Shown here in pieces: positions 24,825-34,187 of a stretch of DNA of 64,000 nucleotides. The number at the start of each line of letters is the position of its first letter. The stretch's first letter is position 1. Both the position numbers and the translations under genes were made by a program. The stretch covers positions 33,571 to 97,570 of the forward strand of contig CALXOA010000072.1 in assembly GCA_944389895.1 (NCBI GenBank). Reading direction: 5' to 3'. The notes beneath the pieces were generated by a model, which did not search any database, was not told where the DNA came from, and saw only the letters and a program-made list of their open reading frames with translations. The stretch comes from an uncultured Victivallis sp. (GTDB taxonomy: Bacteria; Verrucomicrobiota; Lentisphaeria; Victivallales; Victivallaceae).

Positions 24825-27515
24825 ATGAGGAAAATATTTTTTCTATTTTTATCTGCAGCCGCAACTTTGGCTTCCGCAGCTGATTCACTCAACTTGAAGG
24901 CTGATACCGCCGGGTTGCGACTCTATTACGGTGACACACTGATCGTACCCAAAATCGAAGCATATTGTGCCGAATCCGGCTGGAGAAATCTGTTGCACTG
25001 GTCCGGAAACAGAGTGGATACTTCTCTTCCCCAATGGAGCGGAAACACGAAAACCAAAGACGGAAGCATCACATTGGAGGGTTCTTCGAAAGACGGTAAG
25101 ATTTTTCTCTCTGCAACTTTTGACATTCCATCTGAAAGCCTGGTACATTACATCTGTTTTGATATTTTTCTCAACAAGAAATTTTTTTATGAACCATTAA
25201 AAAAACAGTTCGGCCCCATGCCCCGACCGTTGGCGGTTAAAACTATACTTGGCACTCTCATTGTAACACCTCTTTCCGATTGGTCACCATGGACAATCCG
25301 TGACCAGTCTTCCGCATTGTGGCGCGGAGAACTTTACCGAACTGTGACATTATTGTCATTGTCCAGAAAAGAACTCTCGATACCATTCCGGAAAACAATC
25401 CGTTTTTCACTCGAATTTGTTCCAGCGGAAGGATCGCTCAATGCGTTTCGCCAAGAACAACTGAAAATCCTTGAAGAGAAACTTCGGGAAACCGGTAAAG
25501 TATCTGCAGATTTCGAAGCTGCTTCACAATTACTGCAATCGCGACAGGTCAATGAAGATACACTTGATCAGGTAACTGCAGTTTTCTCTGCCGAAGCGCG
25601 CAGCCGTTGTGTTTACCAGAACACAGAAATTTCCGGGATCATCATTCCCAGTCCCCGCAAACGCGAAGTCCGTCCCGGTCGATTCGTATTCCCGGAAAAA
25701 GTCATGGTCAAGGCCGCAGATGAGGCGGCAACCCATGCCGCCCAGATTCTCCGCGATGAATTGGCTCGTTATCGTGGAATCCCCGAGGGGGGAGAAGCGC
25801 GGATTTTCATTGATTCCGCCGGAACATTGCCGTCAGAGGGATATTCTCTGACCATCTCACCCGAACGGATTGTCATTTCCGGGAACGGGTTAACAGGAAC
25901 CATTCATGGCGTACAGAGTCTGATTCAACTCCTGAAGAAAGCGCCGACCGGAGAAATTTATGCAGACAGTACCGACATTCAGGACTGGCCGTCTGGTAAA
26001 TTCCGCGGCATTGATCTGATCGCCGCCAACCTTCCCGGCAGTGCAACGTTTCTGAAAGATGCAGTACGCCGCCTAGTCTCGCGCTACAAATATAATGTCC
26101 TCTTCTTCGGAGAAGATGCAGCAGGAAATCTGGAATGGCCTTCGCATCCGGAAATCGCCTCTCCGCATCGTCTGCCTGCCGCAAAGGTACGAGAGATCGT
26201 TGAATATGCACGCTTTCATGGACTGAAACTGATTCCGGTAATCCAGTCACTCGGCCATAGTATCGCAACAGTAAAAGCACATCCGGAACTTGCGGATGAT
26301 GCGGCCGCGGACCCGGGAGCACTTTGTATTTCACACCCGGGAACCCGGAAACTGTTGGCGGATCTCTATGATGATGCAATTGCACTCTTCCAGCCGGAAT
26401 ATGTACATATCGGATGTGATGAAGTTTTTTCCATCGGTCGAAATCCTCTCTGCAAAGGCCGCGCACCGGCAGACCTTCTCGCAGAACATCTCAACTGGTG
26501 TCACGACTATCTGAAAAAACGAGGCTGTAAGACAATCATGTGGCACGACATGCTTCTGGAAAGCGGAAAGTGGAGTTCGCCCGCCAACAGCCACAAGGAC
26601 ATGATAACTCACTCCGCACTGGCCAAACTGAACCGTGAAATTGTCATAGCATTCTGGAGTTATAGCGAAAAAGGAGATTTTCCGGCAATTTCGTATTTCC
26701 GCAAAGAGGGCTTTCCGGTTCTCGCCTCGGGCTGGTACAATCCGGAAAACTATCGAATGCTTGAGCGCGCAATTCGGAAAAACAATGGTCTGGGTACGGT
26801 AGCAACTTCCTGGATGTTTGAACTTTTCTGTTCGACAGCACTAACCAGCGTTGCAGGAGCTGACGCCGCATGGCGTGACAATGCGGATTTCACGCCGTTT
26901 CCAGATGCCGTCTACTCCGCTCATGCTCACGCCGCAATGCTGCCGCCGCAGCCTTCGGAATTTTCCAGAACGCAAACCTTTCCGGTTCCACTCGCGACAA
27001 CAGCCAACGCGCCGTTGGAAGAAGCGCTTTCTCTTCTTCCGGAGGGAAAAGTCGTTTTCTCCGGTTTGAATTTCGATCTTTCCACTGGAAAAAAACGCTG
27101 CATAAACGTCAAGACAAAAGAGCGGTCTCCAGAAATCATGCTGTCCGGATCTGCGAAAGGAATCGTATTTCTCCATACCATAACCACACTTGATAGATAT
27201 GAACCCGTGGGATATTACGAAATCACCTACCAGGATGGTTCAAAGGAAAAAGCGGAACTCTTCAATCGACGTAACATCTTCGGAATCCAACCGCCGGTCT
27301 TTGACTCATCCTTTTCCGAAAAACTCTATCAAGGTTTCTTTGCTCTCTCAAAACCGGTCTGGCGCGGGACCTCTCCCTCTGGGACGGCATTGACCCTTCA
27401 AGCATTTGAATGGCAGAATCCCCACCCGGAGAAAGAATTAAAAAGCGTCACCATGGTTTGCAACGACCGGAGTAACATAACTCTCTCGTTACTTGCGCTA
27501 TCTCTTATAAAATAA
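24825..27515 (+). CDS. Secreted glycoside hydrolase family 20 beta-N-acetylhexosaminidase
   Basis: 896 residues with a signal peptide (MRKIFFLFLSAAATLASAAD). Residues of about 280-390 form the GH20b-type alpha/beta domain (VMVKAADEAATHAAQILRDEL, GYSLTISPERIVISGNGLTGTIHGVQSLIQLL). The catalytic barrel begins at about 390 with GKFRGIDLIAAN and contains the acid pair Asp532-Glu533 in YVHIGCDEVFS, where most members have HIGGDE; acetamido-assisted hydrolysis is expected. The C-terminal 170 residues are a beta-rich domain. It would release terminal GlcNAc or GalNAc from glycans outside the cytoplasm. N-terminal residues 20-270 are a beta-rich region I do not recognise. Lower GC than the flanks; the SGNH hydrolase gene follows by 14 bp. 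Confidence 0.9.
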   Translation: MRKIFFLFLSAAATLASAADSLNLKADTAGLRLYYGDTLIVPKIEAYCAESGWRNLLHWSGNRVDTSLPQWSGNTKTKDGSITLEGSSKDGKIFLSATFDIPSESLVHYICFDIFLNKKFFYEPLKKQFGPMPRPLAVKTILGTLIVTPLSDWSPWTIRDQSSALWRGELYRTVTLLSLSRKELSIPFRKTIRFSLEFVPAEGSLNAFRQEQLKILEEKLRETGKVSADFEAASQLLQSRQVNEDTLDQVTAVFSAEARSRCVYQNTEISGIIIPSPRKREVRPGRFVFPEKVMVKAADEAATHAAQILRDELARYRGIPEGGEARIFIDSAGTLPSEGYSLTISPERIVISGNGLTGTIHGVQSLIQLLKKAPTGEIYADSTDIQDWPSGKFRGIDLIAANLPGSATFLKDAVRRLVSRYKYNVLFFGEDAAGNLEWPSHPEIASPHRLPAAKVREIVEYARFHGLKLIPVIQSLGHSIATVKAHPELADDAAADPGALCISHPGTRKLLADLYDDAIALFQPEYVHIGCDEVFSIGRNPLCKGRAPADLLAEHLNWCHDYLKKRGCKTIMWHDMLLESGKWSSPANSHKDMITHSALAKLNREIVIAFWSYSEKGDFPAISYFRKEGFPVLASGWYNPENYRMLERAIRKNNGLGTVATSWMFELFCSTALTSVAGADAAWRDNADFTPFPDAVYSAHAHAAMLPPQPSEFSRTQTFPVPLATTANAPLEEALSLLPEGKVVFSGLNFDLSTGKKRCINVKTKERSPEIMLSGSAKGIVFLHTITTLDRYEPVGYYEITYQDGSKEKAELFNRRNIFGIQPPVFDSSFSEKLYQGFFALSKPVWRGTSPSGTALTLQAFEWQNPHPEKELKSVTMVCNDRSNITLSLLALSLIK

Positions 27516-27529
27516 AGTTGGAGGTCACG

Positions 27530-28639
27530 ATGAGAAAAGAATATTTCTTTTTTTGCCTATTGTTCATAACTTCAACTCTGAGTTCGCTCGCAATTGAAGA
27601 TAAAAAAGAGATTTCAGAAATCGATCAAAACTTTCGCCCAGCAACCATAACCGGGCTTGATGTTCATTTTTACAATGCGTTTCAGCAGCCATTCTCTCTT
27701 GAAGGTTTTCCATGGCGAAAACCAGAGGGAGCGATCCTCCGCCTGCCGGAAACATTCACGGAAAAAGAAATCAATAAAGGAGCACTTTTTCTGGCGCATC
27801 ACTCTGCGGGAGGCGTAATCCGTTTCCGCAGTGATTCCCCATATCTTGCGTTGCGGGCAAAGTTGGCCTACTCCTTTGACATGAACCATATGCCACGTAC
27901 GGGATCAGCAGGATTCGATCTCTATCGAGATGGAAAATTTGTTTCTGTGGTTCAACCACCCTCTTCCTTCGGAACAATTGTGAGCAAACTCACAGGAGCG
28001 GACAATGGTAAAATCTGCAATTTTTCACTCAATCTGCCGCTTTATGGAAGCGCAGCGGAAATTGAGATCGGAATTGCTCCCGGCAGCCGGCTTCTGCCGC
28101 CCTTGCCACATAAGATTGCCAAACCAATCCTCTTTCATGGAAGCAGCATTACACAAGGAGGCTGTGCTTCACGTCCGGGCAATGTCTTCACTTCCATGTT
28201 ATGCCGGGAATTTGATGTGCCGCAGATCAACCTCGGCTTTTCCGGTTCCGGTATGGCAGAACCTGCTTTGGCGGAAGCAGTATCAAAATTGGAACTGTCT
28301 CTATTGGTACTTGATGCCGGTCATTCCACTCACAATCGCCGATTCTATGAGATCGTTCGAAAAGCACAACCTGACTTGCCCATTTTGATCGTTTCCAAGA
28401 GTTATGGGAATCGTCCGGAAAAAATCAGCCGGGCTACCTACGAAGCCGCCGTCGCCTCAGGCGACAAAGCCGTCCGCTTCTTTGACGGATGGAGTTTCTT
28501 TCACAACCCAGACGACGTTGACTCCGATGCATGTACTGTAGATGGGATCCATCCCAATGATCTGGGATTTTATCGAATGTACCAGAAACTCCGGCCGGTG
28601 ATTGCCGAACTGCTGGAATATTCGCCGGCTACAAAATAA
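27530..28639 (+). CDS. Secreted SGNH/GDSL hydrolase
   Basis: 369 residues from the ATG at 27530, with TTGGAGG upstream; an in-frame TTG four codons earlier is not preferred. Signal peptide MRKEYFFFCLLFITSTLSSLA. The N-terminal 170 residues form a beta-sandwich that often precedes the hydrolase in this group, and the catalytic domain starts with ILFHGSSITQGG, Ser206 being the likely nucleophile. The block V element DGIHPNDLGF gives Asp338 and His341, completing the triad. It should remove ester groups (acetyl for example) from glycans attacked by the GH20 enzyme encoded just upstream. Last gene of the locus B operon and of the lower-GC stretch. The residues 28640-28718 hold no gene. Confidence 0.88.
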   Translation: MRKEYFFFCLLFITSTLSSLAIEDKKEISEIDQNFRPATITGLDVHFYNAFQQPFSLEGFPWRKPEGAILRLPETFTEKEINKGALFLAHHSAGGVIRFRSDSPYLALRAKLAYSFDMNHMPRTGSAGFDLYRDGKFVSVVQPPSSFGTIVSKLTGADNGKICNFSLNLPLYGSAAEIEIGIAPGSRLLPPLPHKIAKPILFHGSSITQGGCASRPGNVFTSMLCREFDVPQINLGFSGSGMAEPALAEAVSKLELSLLVLDAGHSTHNRRFYEIVRKAQPDLPILIVSKSYGNRPEKISRATYEAAVASGDKAVRFFDGWSFFHNPDDVDSDACTVDGIHPNDLGFYRMYQKLRPVIAELLEYSPATK

Positions 28640-28718
28640 TTTATCCGGCCGCACCTCCCGCCAACCTCACCGATCCCGCCCGGAATGAACAGGTTTTGAA
28701 AAAAATCTACTTTTCGGG

Positions 28719-28747
28719 TTGACAACGGCCCGGTGAGGTTTTATGTT
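28719..28747 (+). promoter_or_regulatory. Promoter of the MoxR/Bat-type operon
   Basis: TTGACA (28719-28724), 17-base spacer, TATGTT (28742-28747), 49 bases upstream of the moxR-like start, where GC content returns to the high level of the window. Confidence 0.7.
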
Positions 28748-28796
28748 AATATTCCAGAGGAAGAGTCCATACTTGACAAAGTGAGGAGGTGTTGAT

Positions 28797-29819
28797 ATGG
28801 AACAAAAGGATATTCAGGTTCTTCAGGAACAGGTCCGGGCTCAGGCCATCCCGCTTCAGCTGATCAAAACCGAGATGGGGCGGATCATCGCCGGCCAGGA
28901 GAAACTCATCGACCGGCTGCTGCTCGCATTGATCTCCGACGGCCATGTGCTGCTCGAAGGTGTGCCCGGTCTGGCCAAGACGCTGGCGGTGAAAACACTG
29001 GCTCAGGCGCTCAACGGAACGTTCTCCCGACTTCAGTTCACCCCGGATCTGCTGCCCGCCGACGTGATCGGCACCCGGATCTACAACGCGGCAACCAGCG
29101 AGTTTTCCACCAAAATCGGTCCGGTGTTCGCCAACATCGTGCTCGCCGATGAGATCAACCGCGCTCCGGCCAAAGTCCAGAGTGCACTGCTCGAGGCGAT
29201 GCAGGAAAAACAGGTCACCATCGCCGGTGAATGTTTCAAGCTGCCGTCACCGTTTCTGGTGATGGCGACACAGAATCCGATCGAACAGGAGGGGACCTAC
29301 CCCCTGCCGGAAGCGCAGCTTGACCGGTTCATGTTCAAACTCCGGGTCAGTTATCCGTCGCGCGGCGAAGAAGCCGCTGTGATCAACCGGATGGCGCATC
29401 CCGCTCCGGCAGTCAACGCGATTGCGGTCGCCAGACTTGAGGATATCATGAACGCCCGGCAGCTGGTCGACAAAATCTATATCGACGAGAAGATCGTCGA
29501 ATACATTCTCGATCTGGTGATCGCCACCCGTCCGGGCTGCCGGGCGGAACTCTCAAGCCGGCAGGCCGACGCCCGGCTCGACGAACTCGCCGGTCTGGTC
29601 AGCTTCGGCGCCAGTCCCCGCGCTTCCATCGCGCTGGCGCTCGCAGCCCGTGGCGCCGCACTGCTGGCGGGACGCGCCTATGTGCTGCCCCAGGATGTCA
29701 AGGAGATCGCCCCCGACGTGCTTCGGCACCGGATCGTGCTCTCCTACGAGGCGGAAGCGGAGAACATCGACACCGACGCGGTGATCCAGCGGTTGCTGGC
29801 GGAGCTGCGCACGCCCTAG
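28797..29819 (+). CDS. MoxR family AAA ATPase
   Basis: 340 residues; AGGAGG precedes the ATG. Walker A is GVPGLAKTLAVK (about residues 56-67), Walker B VLADEINRAP, sensor 1 ATQNPIEQEGTYPLPEAQLDRF, which is the hallmark MoxR stretch, and the C-terminal lid follows (GASPRASIALALAARGAALLAGRAYVLPQDV). MoxR ATPases act as chaperones that load or activate partner complexes, usually the VWA proteins encoded next to them. Here the order MoxR, DUF58, BatD-like, VWA is that of Bat aerotolerance/stress operons. Cytoplasmic. Confidence 0.95.
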   Translation: MEQKDIQVLQEQVRAQAIPLQLIKTEMGRIIAGQEKLIDRLLLALISDGHVLLEGVPGLAKTLAVKTLAQALNGTFSRLQFTPDLLPADVIGTRIYNAATSEFSTKIGPVFANIVLADEINRAPAKVQSALLEAMQEKQVTIAGECFKLPSPFLVMATQNPIEQEGTYPLPEAQLDRFMFKLRVSYPSRGEEAAVINRMAHPAPAVNAIAVARLEDIMNARQLVDKIYIDEKIVEYILDLVIATRPGCRAELSSRQADARLDELAGLVSFGASPRASIALALAARGAALLAGRAYVLPQDVKEIAPDVLRHRIVLSYEAEAENIDTDAVIQRLLAELRTP

Positions 29820-29879
29820 TCCGCGGCCTGTCGCAAAAAGCTCACCGTCTGACTGTGACACCTGAAAAGGAGGTTTTCC

Positions 29880-30761
29880 ATGCTGCCGCCGGAATTGGCC
29901 AAACAGATACGTCTGCTGGAAATCCGCACCAACCGGGTGGTCGACGAGATCACCGGCGGTGCGTACCGCAGTGTTTTCAAAGGGCGCGGCATCGAATTCG
30001 ACGAGGTGCGCGAGTACACCGCCGAGGATGATGTCCGCGACATCGACTGGAACGTGTCGGCCCGGATGGGGTCGCCCTACGTCAAGAAATTCATCGAAGA
30101 GCGCGAATTGACCGTGCTGCTGCTGGTCGACGTCTCCGCGTCCGGAGCATTCGGCTCGGCGGAGAAAAGCAAGCGGAGGACCGCAGCCGAACTCGCGGCC
30201 CTGCTCGCTTTCAGCGCCGGACACAACGGCGACAAGGTCGGCTTGCTGATGTTCAGCGATAAAATCGAACTCTTCGTTCCACCGCGTTCGGGGCGCCGCC
30301 ATACGCTGCGCCTGATCCGCGAGATGCTCGCCTTCGAACCGCAGTCGCCGGGAACCGATATCGACCTCGCGCTGCGGGAGACCGCCCAGCTGCTCAAAAA
30401 GCGCAGCGTGATCTTTCTGCTCAGCGACCTCGTCGCAGAAAAGGATTTTGAAGCGAGCCTGAAAATATTGAATCGCAAGCACGATTGCGTCGCACTTCAG
30501 ATTTTCGACCCGGTCGAACATCGCTGGCCCTCCGCCTCCCCCGTGGTGGTGGAGGATGCCGAGACCGGCCGGCTGATCGCATTCGGCGGCGGTCGCCACG
30601 CTCTGTCGCGGCTCGATCATGCGCTGGAGGCGGCCCGGAGCCGGCGGGAGGAAATCTGTCGCCGTGCCCGGGTCGACCTGGTCGAAATCGAAAGCGGCAA
30701 AGATGTGCTCCGCCCGGTCATTGAGTTTTTCTCACGCCGCCGGAGCCGTCAAAGCCGTTAG
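29880..30761 (+). CDS. DUF58 domain protein (VWA-like)
   Basis: 293 residues; AAAGGAGG precedes the ATG. The DUF58 signature is strong: GRGIEFDEVREYTAEDDVRDIDWNVSARMG at about residues 42-70, followed by a VWA-like Rossmann part starting LTVLLLVDVSASGAFG with a DxSxS metal-site motif. No membrane segment. It is the second gene of the MoxR operon and probably a substrate or partner of the ATPase at the membrane complex formed by the next two products. Confidence 0.93.
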   Translation: MLPPELAKQIRLLEIRTNRVVDEITGGAYRSVFKGRGIEFDEVREYTAEDDVRDIDWNVSARMGSPYVKKFIEERELTVLLLVDVSASGAFGSAEKSKRRTAAELAALLAFSAGHNGDKVGLLMFSDKIELFVPPRSGRRHTLRLIREMLAFEPQSPGTDIDLALRETAQLLKKRSVIFLLSDLVAEKDFEASLKILNRKHDCVALQIFDPVEHRWPSASPVVVEDAETGRLIAFGGGRHALSRLDHALEAARSRREEICRRARVDLVEIESGKDVLRPVIEFFSRRRSRQSR

Positions 30762-30821
30762 CGGCACAGAACAGTTTTTGCAGCGAACGCGGCTGCGCGT
30801 TCGGAAAGAGATGGTTTTACG

Positions 30822-31787
30822 ATGAAAATCAAAACGATACTATTCAGTGCTGCCGGGATCCTTGTACTTGCGGCGGTCGCGGTGGTCGGCTCGGGCTATC
30901 TGCGCTCATTCGGGATCGCCGGAGAGGTCGAAGTGCCGACTCTGGCGACGCTCGTTCCCGATCGTCCGGATCTCGGGCAGACGGTACGGGCGGAACTGGA
31001 GTTTGAGCTTCCACTCTGCCGCAGCATTGAGCATGTGGTGTTTGAACCCGGCGACGGTGCGGTTGCCGTCGGCGAGCCCCGGATCCGACGCGGCGCCTGG
31101 AAGTGGTCGCGCCAGGAGTGGAAGATCTCCGGGGATTTCCGGTGTTTCCGCCCCGGTACGGTACAGCCCGGAGTGCTGACAGTCGAACTCTCCCCGGCGG
31201 AATCCGGCACTCAGCCGGAGCTTTTCACCGCGGCAATTCCGGATTTTGAAGTCAACCCCGGGGAAGCCGGTTCCGGCAACGAGCTGATGCTCGCCGGAGC
31301 GGTGGACGCCGCCCGGAACCATGTCGGTTACGGATGGTTCTGGCTGCTGCTCCTCCTTCCGGCCATATTGATCTGGTGGATCATCCGGCGCAGGAACTCC
31401 CGGCTTGCCGTGGAACTTCCCCCGTGGGAACGGGCGCTTCAGGCTCTCGGCACGTTGCGGGAAGAGCTGGCGAACCACCGGATTCCACTCGAAACCGGTT
31501 TTGCCCGGCTGACCGATCTGGTCCGGAACTATCTGGAAAAGCGCTTCGAAATCCCGGCCTCGACCCGGACGACCAGCGAATTTCTGTCTGATCTCGATCG
31601 TAAATCGAGTCCGTTGCCGCCCGCGCAACGGCCGTTTCTGCGGGATTTTCTGCTGGCTGCCGATCAGGTCAAATTCGCCAAAGCGCCTCCCGATACCACG
31701 TTGCTCAACGATGCCCTCTCCCGTGCCGAGGAGTTGATCGAAAGCACCAGAATCACCCCGGAAGGGGAGGAGGGAGGTGAACAATGA
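30822..31787 (+). CDS. BatD/DUF4381-like membrane protein
   Basis: 321 residues. An N-terminal membrane helix (ILFSAAGILVLAAVAVVGSGYL), a periplasmic beta-rich part to about residue 165, a second membrane helix (YGWFWLLLLLPAILIWWIIRR, about residues 169-189) and a cytoplasmic helical tail with ALQALGTLREELANHRIPLETGFARLTDLVRNYLEKRFEIPASTRTTSEFL, the pattern of the DUF4381/BatD C-terminal region. It links the periplasmic and cytoplasmic sides of the Bat-type complex. The next gene starts within its stop (ATGA), so the two are translation-coupled. Confidence 0.8.
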   Translation: MKIKTILFSAAGILVLAAVAVVGSGYLRSFGIAGEVEVPTLATLVPDRPDLGQTVRAELEFELPLCRSIEHVVFEPGDGAVAVGEPRIRRGAWKWSRQEWKISGDFRCFRPGTVQPGVLTVELSPAESGTQPELFTAAIPDFEVNPGEAGSGNELMLAGAVDAARNHVGYGWFWLLLLLPAILIWWIIRRRNSRLAVELPPWERALQALGTLREELANHRIPLETGFARLTDLVRNYLEKRFEIPASTRTTSEFLSDLDRKSSPLPPAQRPFLRDFLLAADQVKFAKAPPDTTLLNDALSRAEELIESTRITPEGEEGGEQ

Positions 31788-32812
31788 TGGAGTTTGCCTA
31801 TCCGTGGGTCCTGCTGCTGTTGCTGCTGCTTGTCCCGCTCTATTACTATCTGGTCTACCTGAAACGGCGTCCGTCGATCGTCGTCTCGACGACCGGACCG
31901 TTTGAACATGCCGTCGCCCGGCGGCGGCCGACCTTCGGTCAGCTCTGTTCGCTGCTGGCGGCAGCGGTTCTGATCGTGGCGCTGGCCCGTCCCCGTTACG
32001 GAGATGAAAAGGTGATGATTCGTTCACAGGGAATCGACATCATTCTGGCGATCGACCTCTCGGGCAGCATGCAGGCTTTCGACGTGCCGCGCGACATCAC
32101 CAGCGGCGAACGGCTCGCACGCGAAATACAGGCCGGCAACGTCAGGAACCGCCTGGAAGTTGCAAAGGAAGAGATCCGACGTTTCATCGAAGCCCGTCCC
32201 AATGACCGGATCGGGCTGATCGGCTTCGCCCAGCTCGCCTACAGCATTGCGCCGCCGACCCTCGATCACGCCTGGCTGCTCGCCCACCTTGAACGGCTTG
32301 AACCCGGAATGCTCGGGGATGCGACCGGAATCGCGTCGCCGATCGCCTCCGGAATCAACCGCCTGAAGAAATCCGATGCCCCGCGGCGGGTGCTGGTGCT
32401 CTTCACCGACGGGCAGAACACCGCCGAAAACCGGTTGACTCCGGAGCAGGCCGCCGAACTCGGCAGGGAGTTCGATGTCATCCTCCACACCGTCGGCATC
32501 GGCAGCAGCAACGCCTACGCCCTGGTTGACATGCCGTTTGGCGGAAGAACGTTTCAGCCGATGCGCGACAGCTTCGACGAGGCGGTGCTGAAATCGCTGG
32601 CCAAAATCACCGGAGGCAGTTATTTCCACGCAGCCGACGCCGAAGGAATGCGGCGGGTGATGGACGAAATCAACCAGCTGGAAAAAACCACGATCGAGCA
32701 GCCCAAGTACGTCGAATTTCGCGAATACGCGCCGCGGCTGGCGGTACTTGCGCTGTTCCTTCTGTTGCTCGGCTTCGCCGCCGATTGCACCTGGCGCTTA
32801 CGGCTTCCGTGA
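31784..32812 (+). CDS. VWA domain membrane protein (BatA/BatB-like)
   Basis: 342 residues, start coupled to the previous stop and preceded by GGAGG. Two N-terminal membrane helices (YPWVLLLLLLLVPLYYYLVYL and LCSLLAAAVLIVALARP) flank a short loop, then a von Willebrand A domain with the metal-ion site DLSGSM (about residues 90-95), a Thr in GDATGI and Asp in LFTDGQNT. A final helix (RLAVLALFLLLLGFAADCTWRL) re-enters the membrane. This is the BatA/BatB arrangement; most operons have two such genes, here only one is present. Ends the operon before a terminator. Confidence 0.92.
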   Translation: MMEFAYPWVLLLLLLLVPLYYYLVYLKRRPSIVVSTTGPFEHAVARRRPTFGQLCSLLAAAVLIVALARPRYGDEKVMIRSQGIDIILAIDLSGSMQAFDVPRDITSGERLAREIQAGNVRNRLEVAKEEIRRFIEARPNDRIGLIGFAQLAYSIAPPTLDHAWLLAHLERLEPGMLGDATGIASPIASGINRLKKSDAPRRVLVLFTDGQNTAENRLTPEQAAELGREFDVILHTVGIGSSNAYALVDMPFGGRTFQPMRDSFDEAVLKSLAKITGGSYFHAADAEGMRRVMDEINQLEKTTIEQPKYVEFREYAPRLAVLALFLLLLGFAADCTWRLRLP

Positions 32813-32894
32813 GGCAAAAAAACAAAATAACGGCGAAATGACGGCAAAGTGCCGGAGACGGGAAGGAGAGTTCGGCGGAAGAAAATCCCCGGAA

Positions 32895-32934
32895 CGCGGG
32901 GTGGAATCCGACCGTTCCCTTCCCGCGCTTTTTT
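32895..32934 (+). terminator. Rho-independent terminator of the Bat-type operon
   Basis: CGCGGG (32895-32900), a 21-base loop, CCCGCG (32922-32927) and CTTTTTT. It lies about 85 bases after the VWA gene. Confidence 0.6.
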
Positions 32935-33030
32935 CTTCCGCCGGAAAGAGTTCCCCCGATCGTCCGGAGAAGTGGCGGGAAAAATAGCGGCAAAAACGGT
33001 CCCCCTGCGCCTCTCCCCCCTGCCGGAGTT

Positions 33031-33573
33031 TCAGCGGAAACGGCTGACGATTGCGGCAAAAATTTCCGCCGGATCGGCGAGACGGCCGATCCCGTCGGCC
33101 CCGCAGGCGACATGCCCCTCGGCCGGACCGACAAATTCAACCCCGCGCGATTTCAATACCTCGACATTGGCACGGCAGGCGGGGTGACTCCACATTTTCG
33201 GATTCATCGCGGGGGCGACAATCGTCGGGCCGTGAAACGTGGCGGCGAAAGTCGTCAGCGCGTCATCGGCGATTCCGCCGGCGAATTTAGCCAGAAAATT
33301 CGCCGTTGCGGGAACGACGGCGAACAACTCGGCGGAGTCTGCGGCAGCCACATGCTCCGGCTGCCACTGCGGAATCTCCCACAGCCCGGTCACAACCGGA
33401 CGGCGGGACAAGGTGCGGAACGTCAACGGCGTCACGAAACGGGTCGCGTTTTCCGTCATGATCACCTGAACTTCGAACCCCGCTTTTACAAGGCTGCTGC
33501 AAAGTCCGGCGGCCTTGTAGGCGGCAATGCCGCCGGTTACGCCGAGCACGATTTCATGAGAAACGGTATTCAT
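33031..33573 (-). CDS. coaC: Phosphopantothenoylcysteine decarboxylase-type flavoprotein
   Basis: 180 residues; overlaps the gmk stop by four bases (ATGA). HFCD flavoprotein fold: LGVTGGIAAYKAAGL for FMN binding, the catalytic His in EHVAAADSAELFAVVPATANFLAKFAGGIADD, PAMNPKMW and the CGADGIGR loop with the conserved Cys. It decarboxylates 4'-phosphopantothenoylcysteine in coenzyme A synthesis. Bacteria usually have a CoaBC fusion of about 400 residues; here only the decarboxylase half is present and the gene ends cleanly, with no CoaB synthetase part in the window. A related flavin prenyltransferase (UbiX) is less likely given the PAMN and CG-x-G-x-GR motifs. Confidence 0.88.
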   Translation of the reverse strand: MNTVSHEIVLGVTGGIAAYKAAGLCSSLVKAGFEVQVIMTENATRFVTPLTFRTLSRRPVVTGLWEIPQWQPEHVAAADSAELFAVVPATANFLAKFAGGIADDALTTFAATFHGPTIVAPAMNPKMWSHPACRANVEVLKSRGVEFVGPAEGHVACGADGIGRLADPAEIFAAIVSRFR

Positions 33574-34187
33574 GAGAAAGGTTCCTCCGCGACAGCCGCA
33601 GTCCGGAGGCGGAAGGAGCGGAAAAGTTCCGCCAGTTCCGCCGTCGCGCGGTCAAGGTTGTCATTGATGACCAGATAGTCGTACTTCTTCCAGCAGGCAA
33701 GCTCCCGCCGGGCCGTATCGAGACGCATGCGGATCTGTTCCTCACTGTCGGTGGCCCGCCCGCGCAGACGGGCTTCAAGTTTCGCCGCCGACGGCGGCCC
33801 GATGAATACAAAGACGGCAGAACGGGCGATCTCCGGATCCCGGCCGGCGGCTTCACGGATCTGCATCGCGCCCTGCACGTCGATGTCGAGAACAACCGGA
33901 CTGCCGTTCCGGATGCGGTCGAGCACTTCGCTTTTCAAAGTGCCGTAATGATGGGCGAAAACTCCGGCATGTTCGATAAATTCGCCGGCAGCGACCCGCC
34001 GCTCAAACTCCCCCTGCGACAGGAAATGGTAGTGAACACCGTTCAGCTCTCCCGCACGCGGTGCGCGGGTCGTACAGGAAATCGAAAATTCCAGCTCCGG
34101 CAGCTCGGCCCGGATGCGTTCGACAAGGGTGGATTTGCCGACACCGCTCGGGCCGGACAGGACGATGATGGTTCCGAGTCTTTTCAC
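33570..34187 (-). CDS. gmk: Guanylate kinase
   Basis: 205 residues, GTG start at 34187 overlapping the preceding stop (GTGA) with GGAGAAAC upstream. Phosphorylates GMP to GDP with ATP. The P-loop is VLSGPSGVGKSTL at residues 8-20; the GMP-binding part has SCTTRAPRAGELNGVHYHFLS and FIEHAGVFAHHYGT; the C-terminal ATP-lid/Arg region is LRGRATDSEEQIRMRLDTARREL. Normal length. It is the middle of the coupled minus-strand group YkgJ-like, gmk, coaC. Confidence 0.96.
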   Translation of the reverse strand: MKRLGTIIVLSGPSGVGKSTLVERIRAELPELEFSISCTTRAPRAGELNGVHYHFLSQGEFERRVAAGEFIEHAGVFAHHYGTLKSEVLDRIRNGSPVVLDIDVQGAMQIREAAGRDPEIARSAVFVFIGPPSAAKLEARLRGRATDSEEQIRMRLDTARRELACWKKYDYLVINDNLDRATAELAELFRSFRLRTAAVAEEPFS

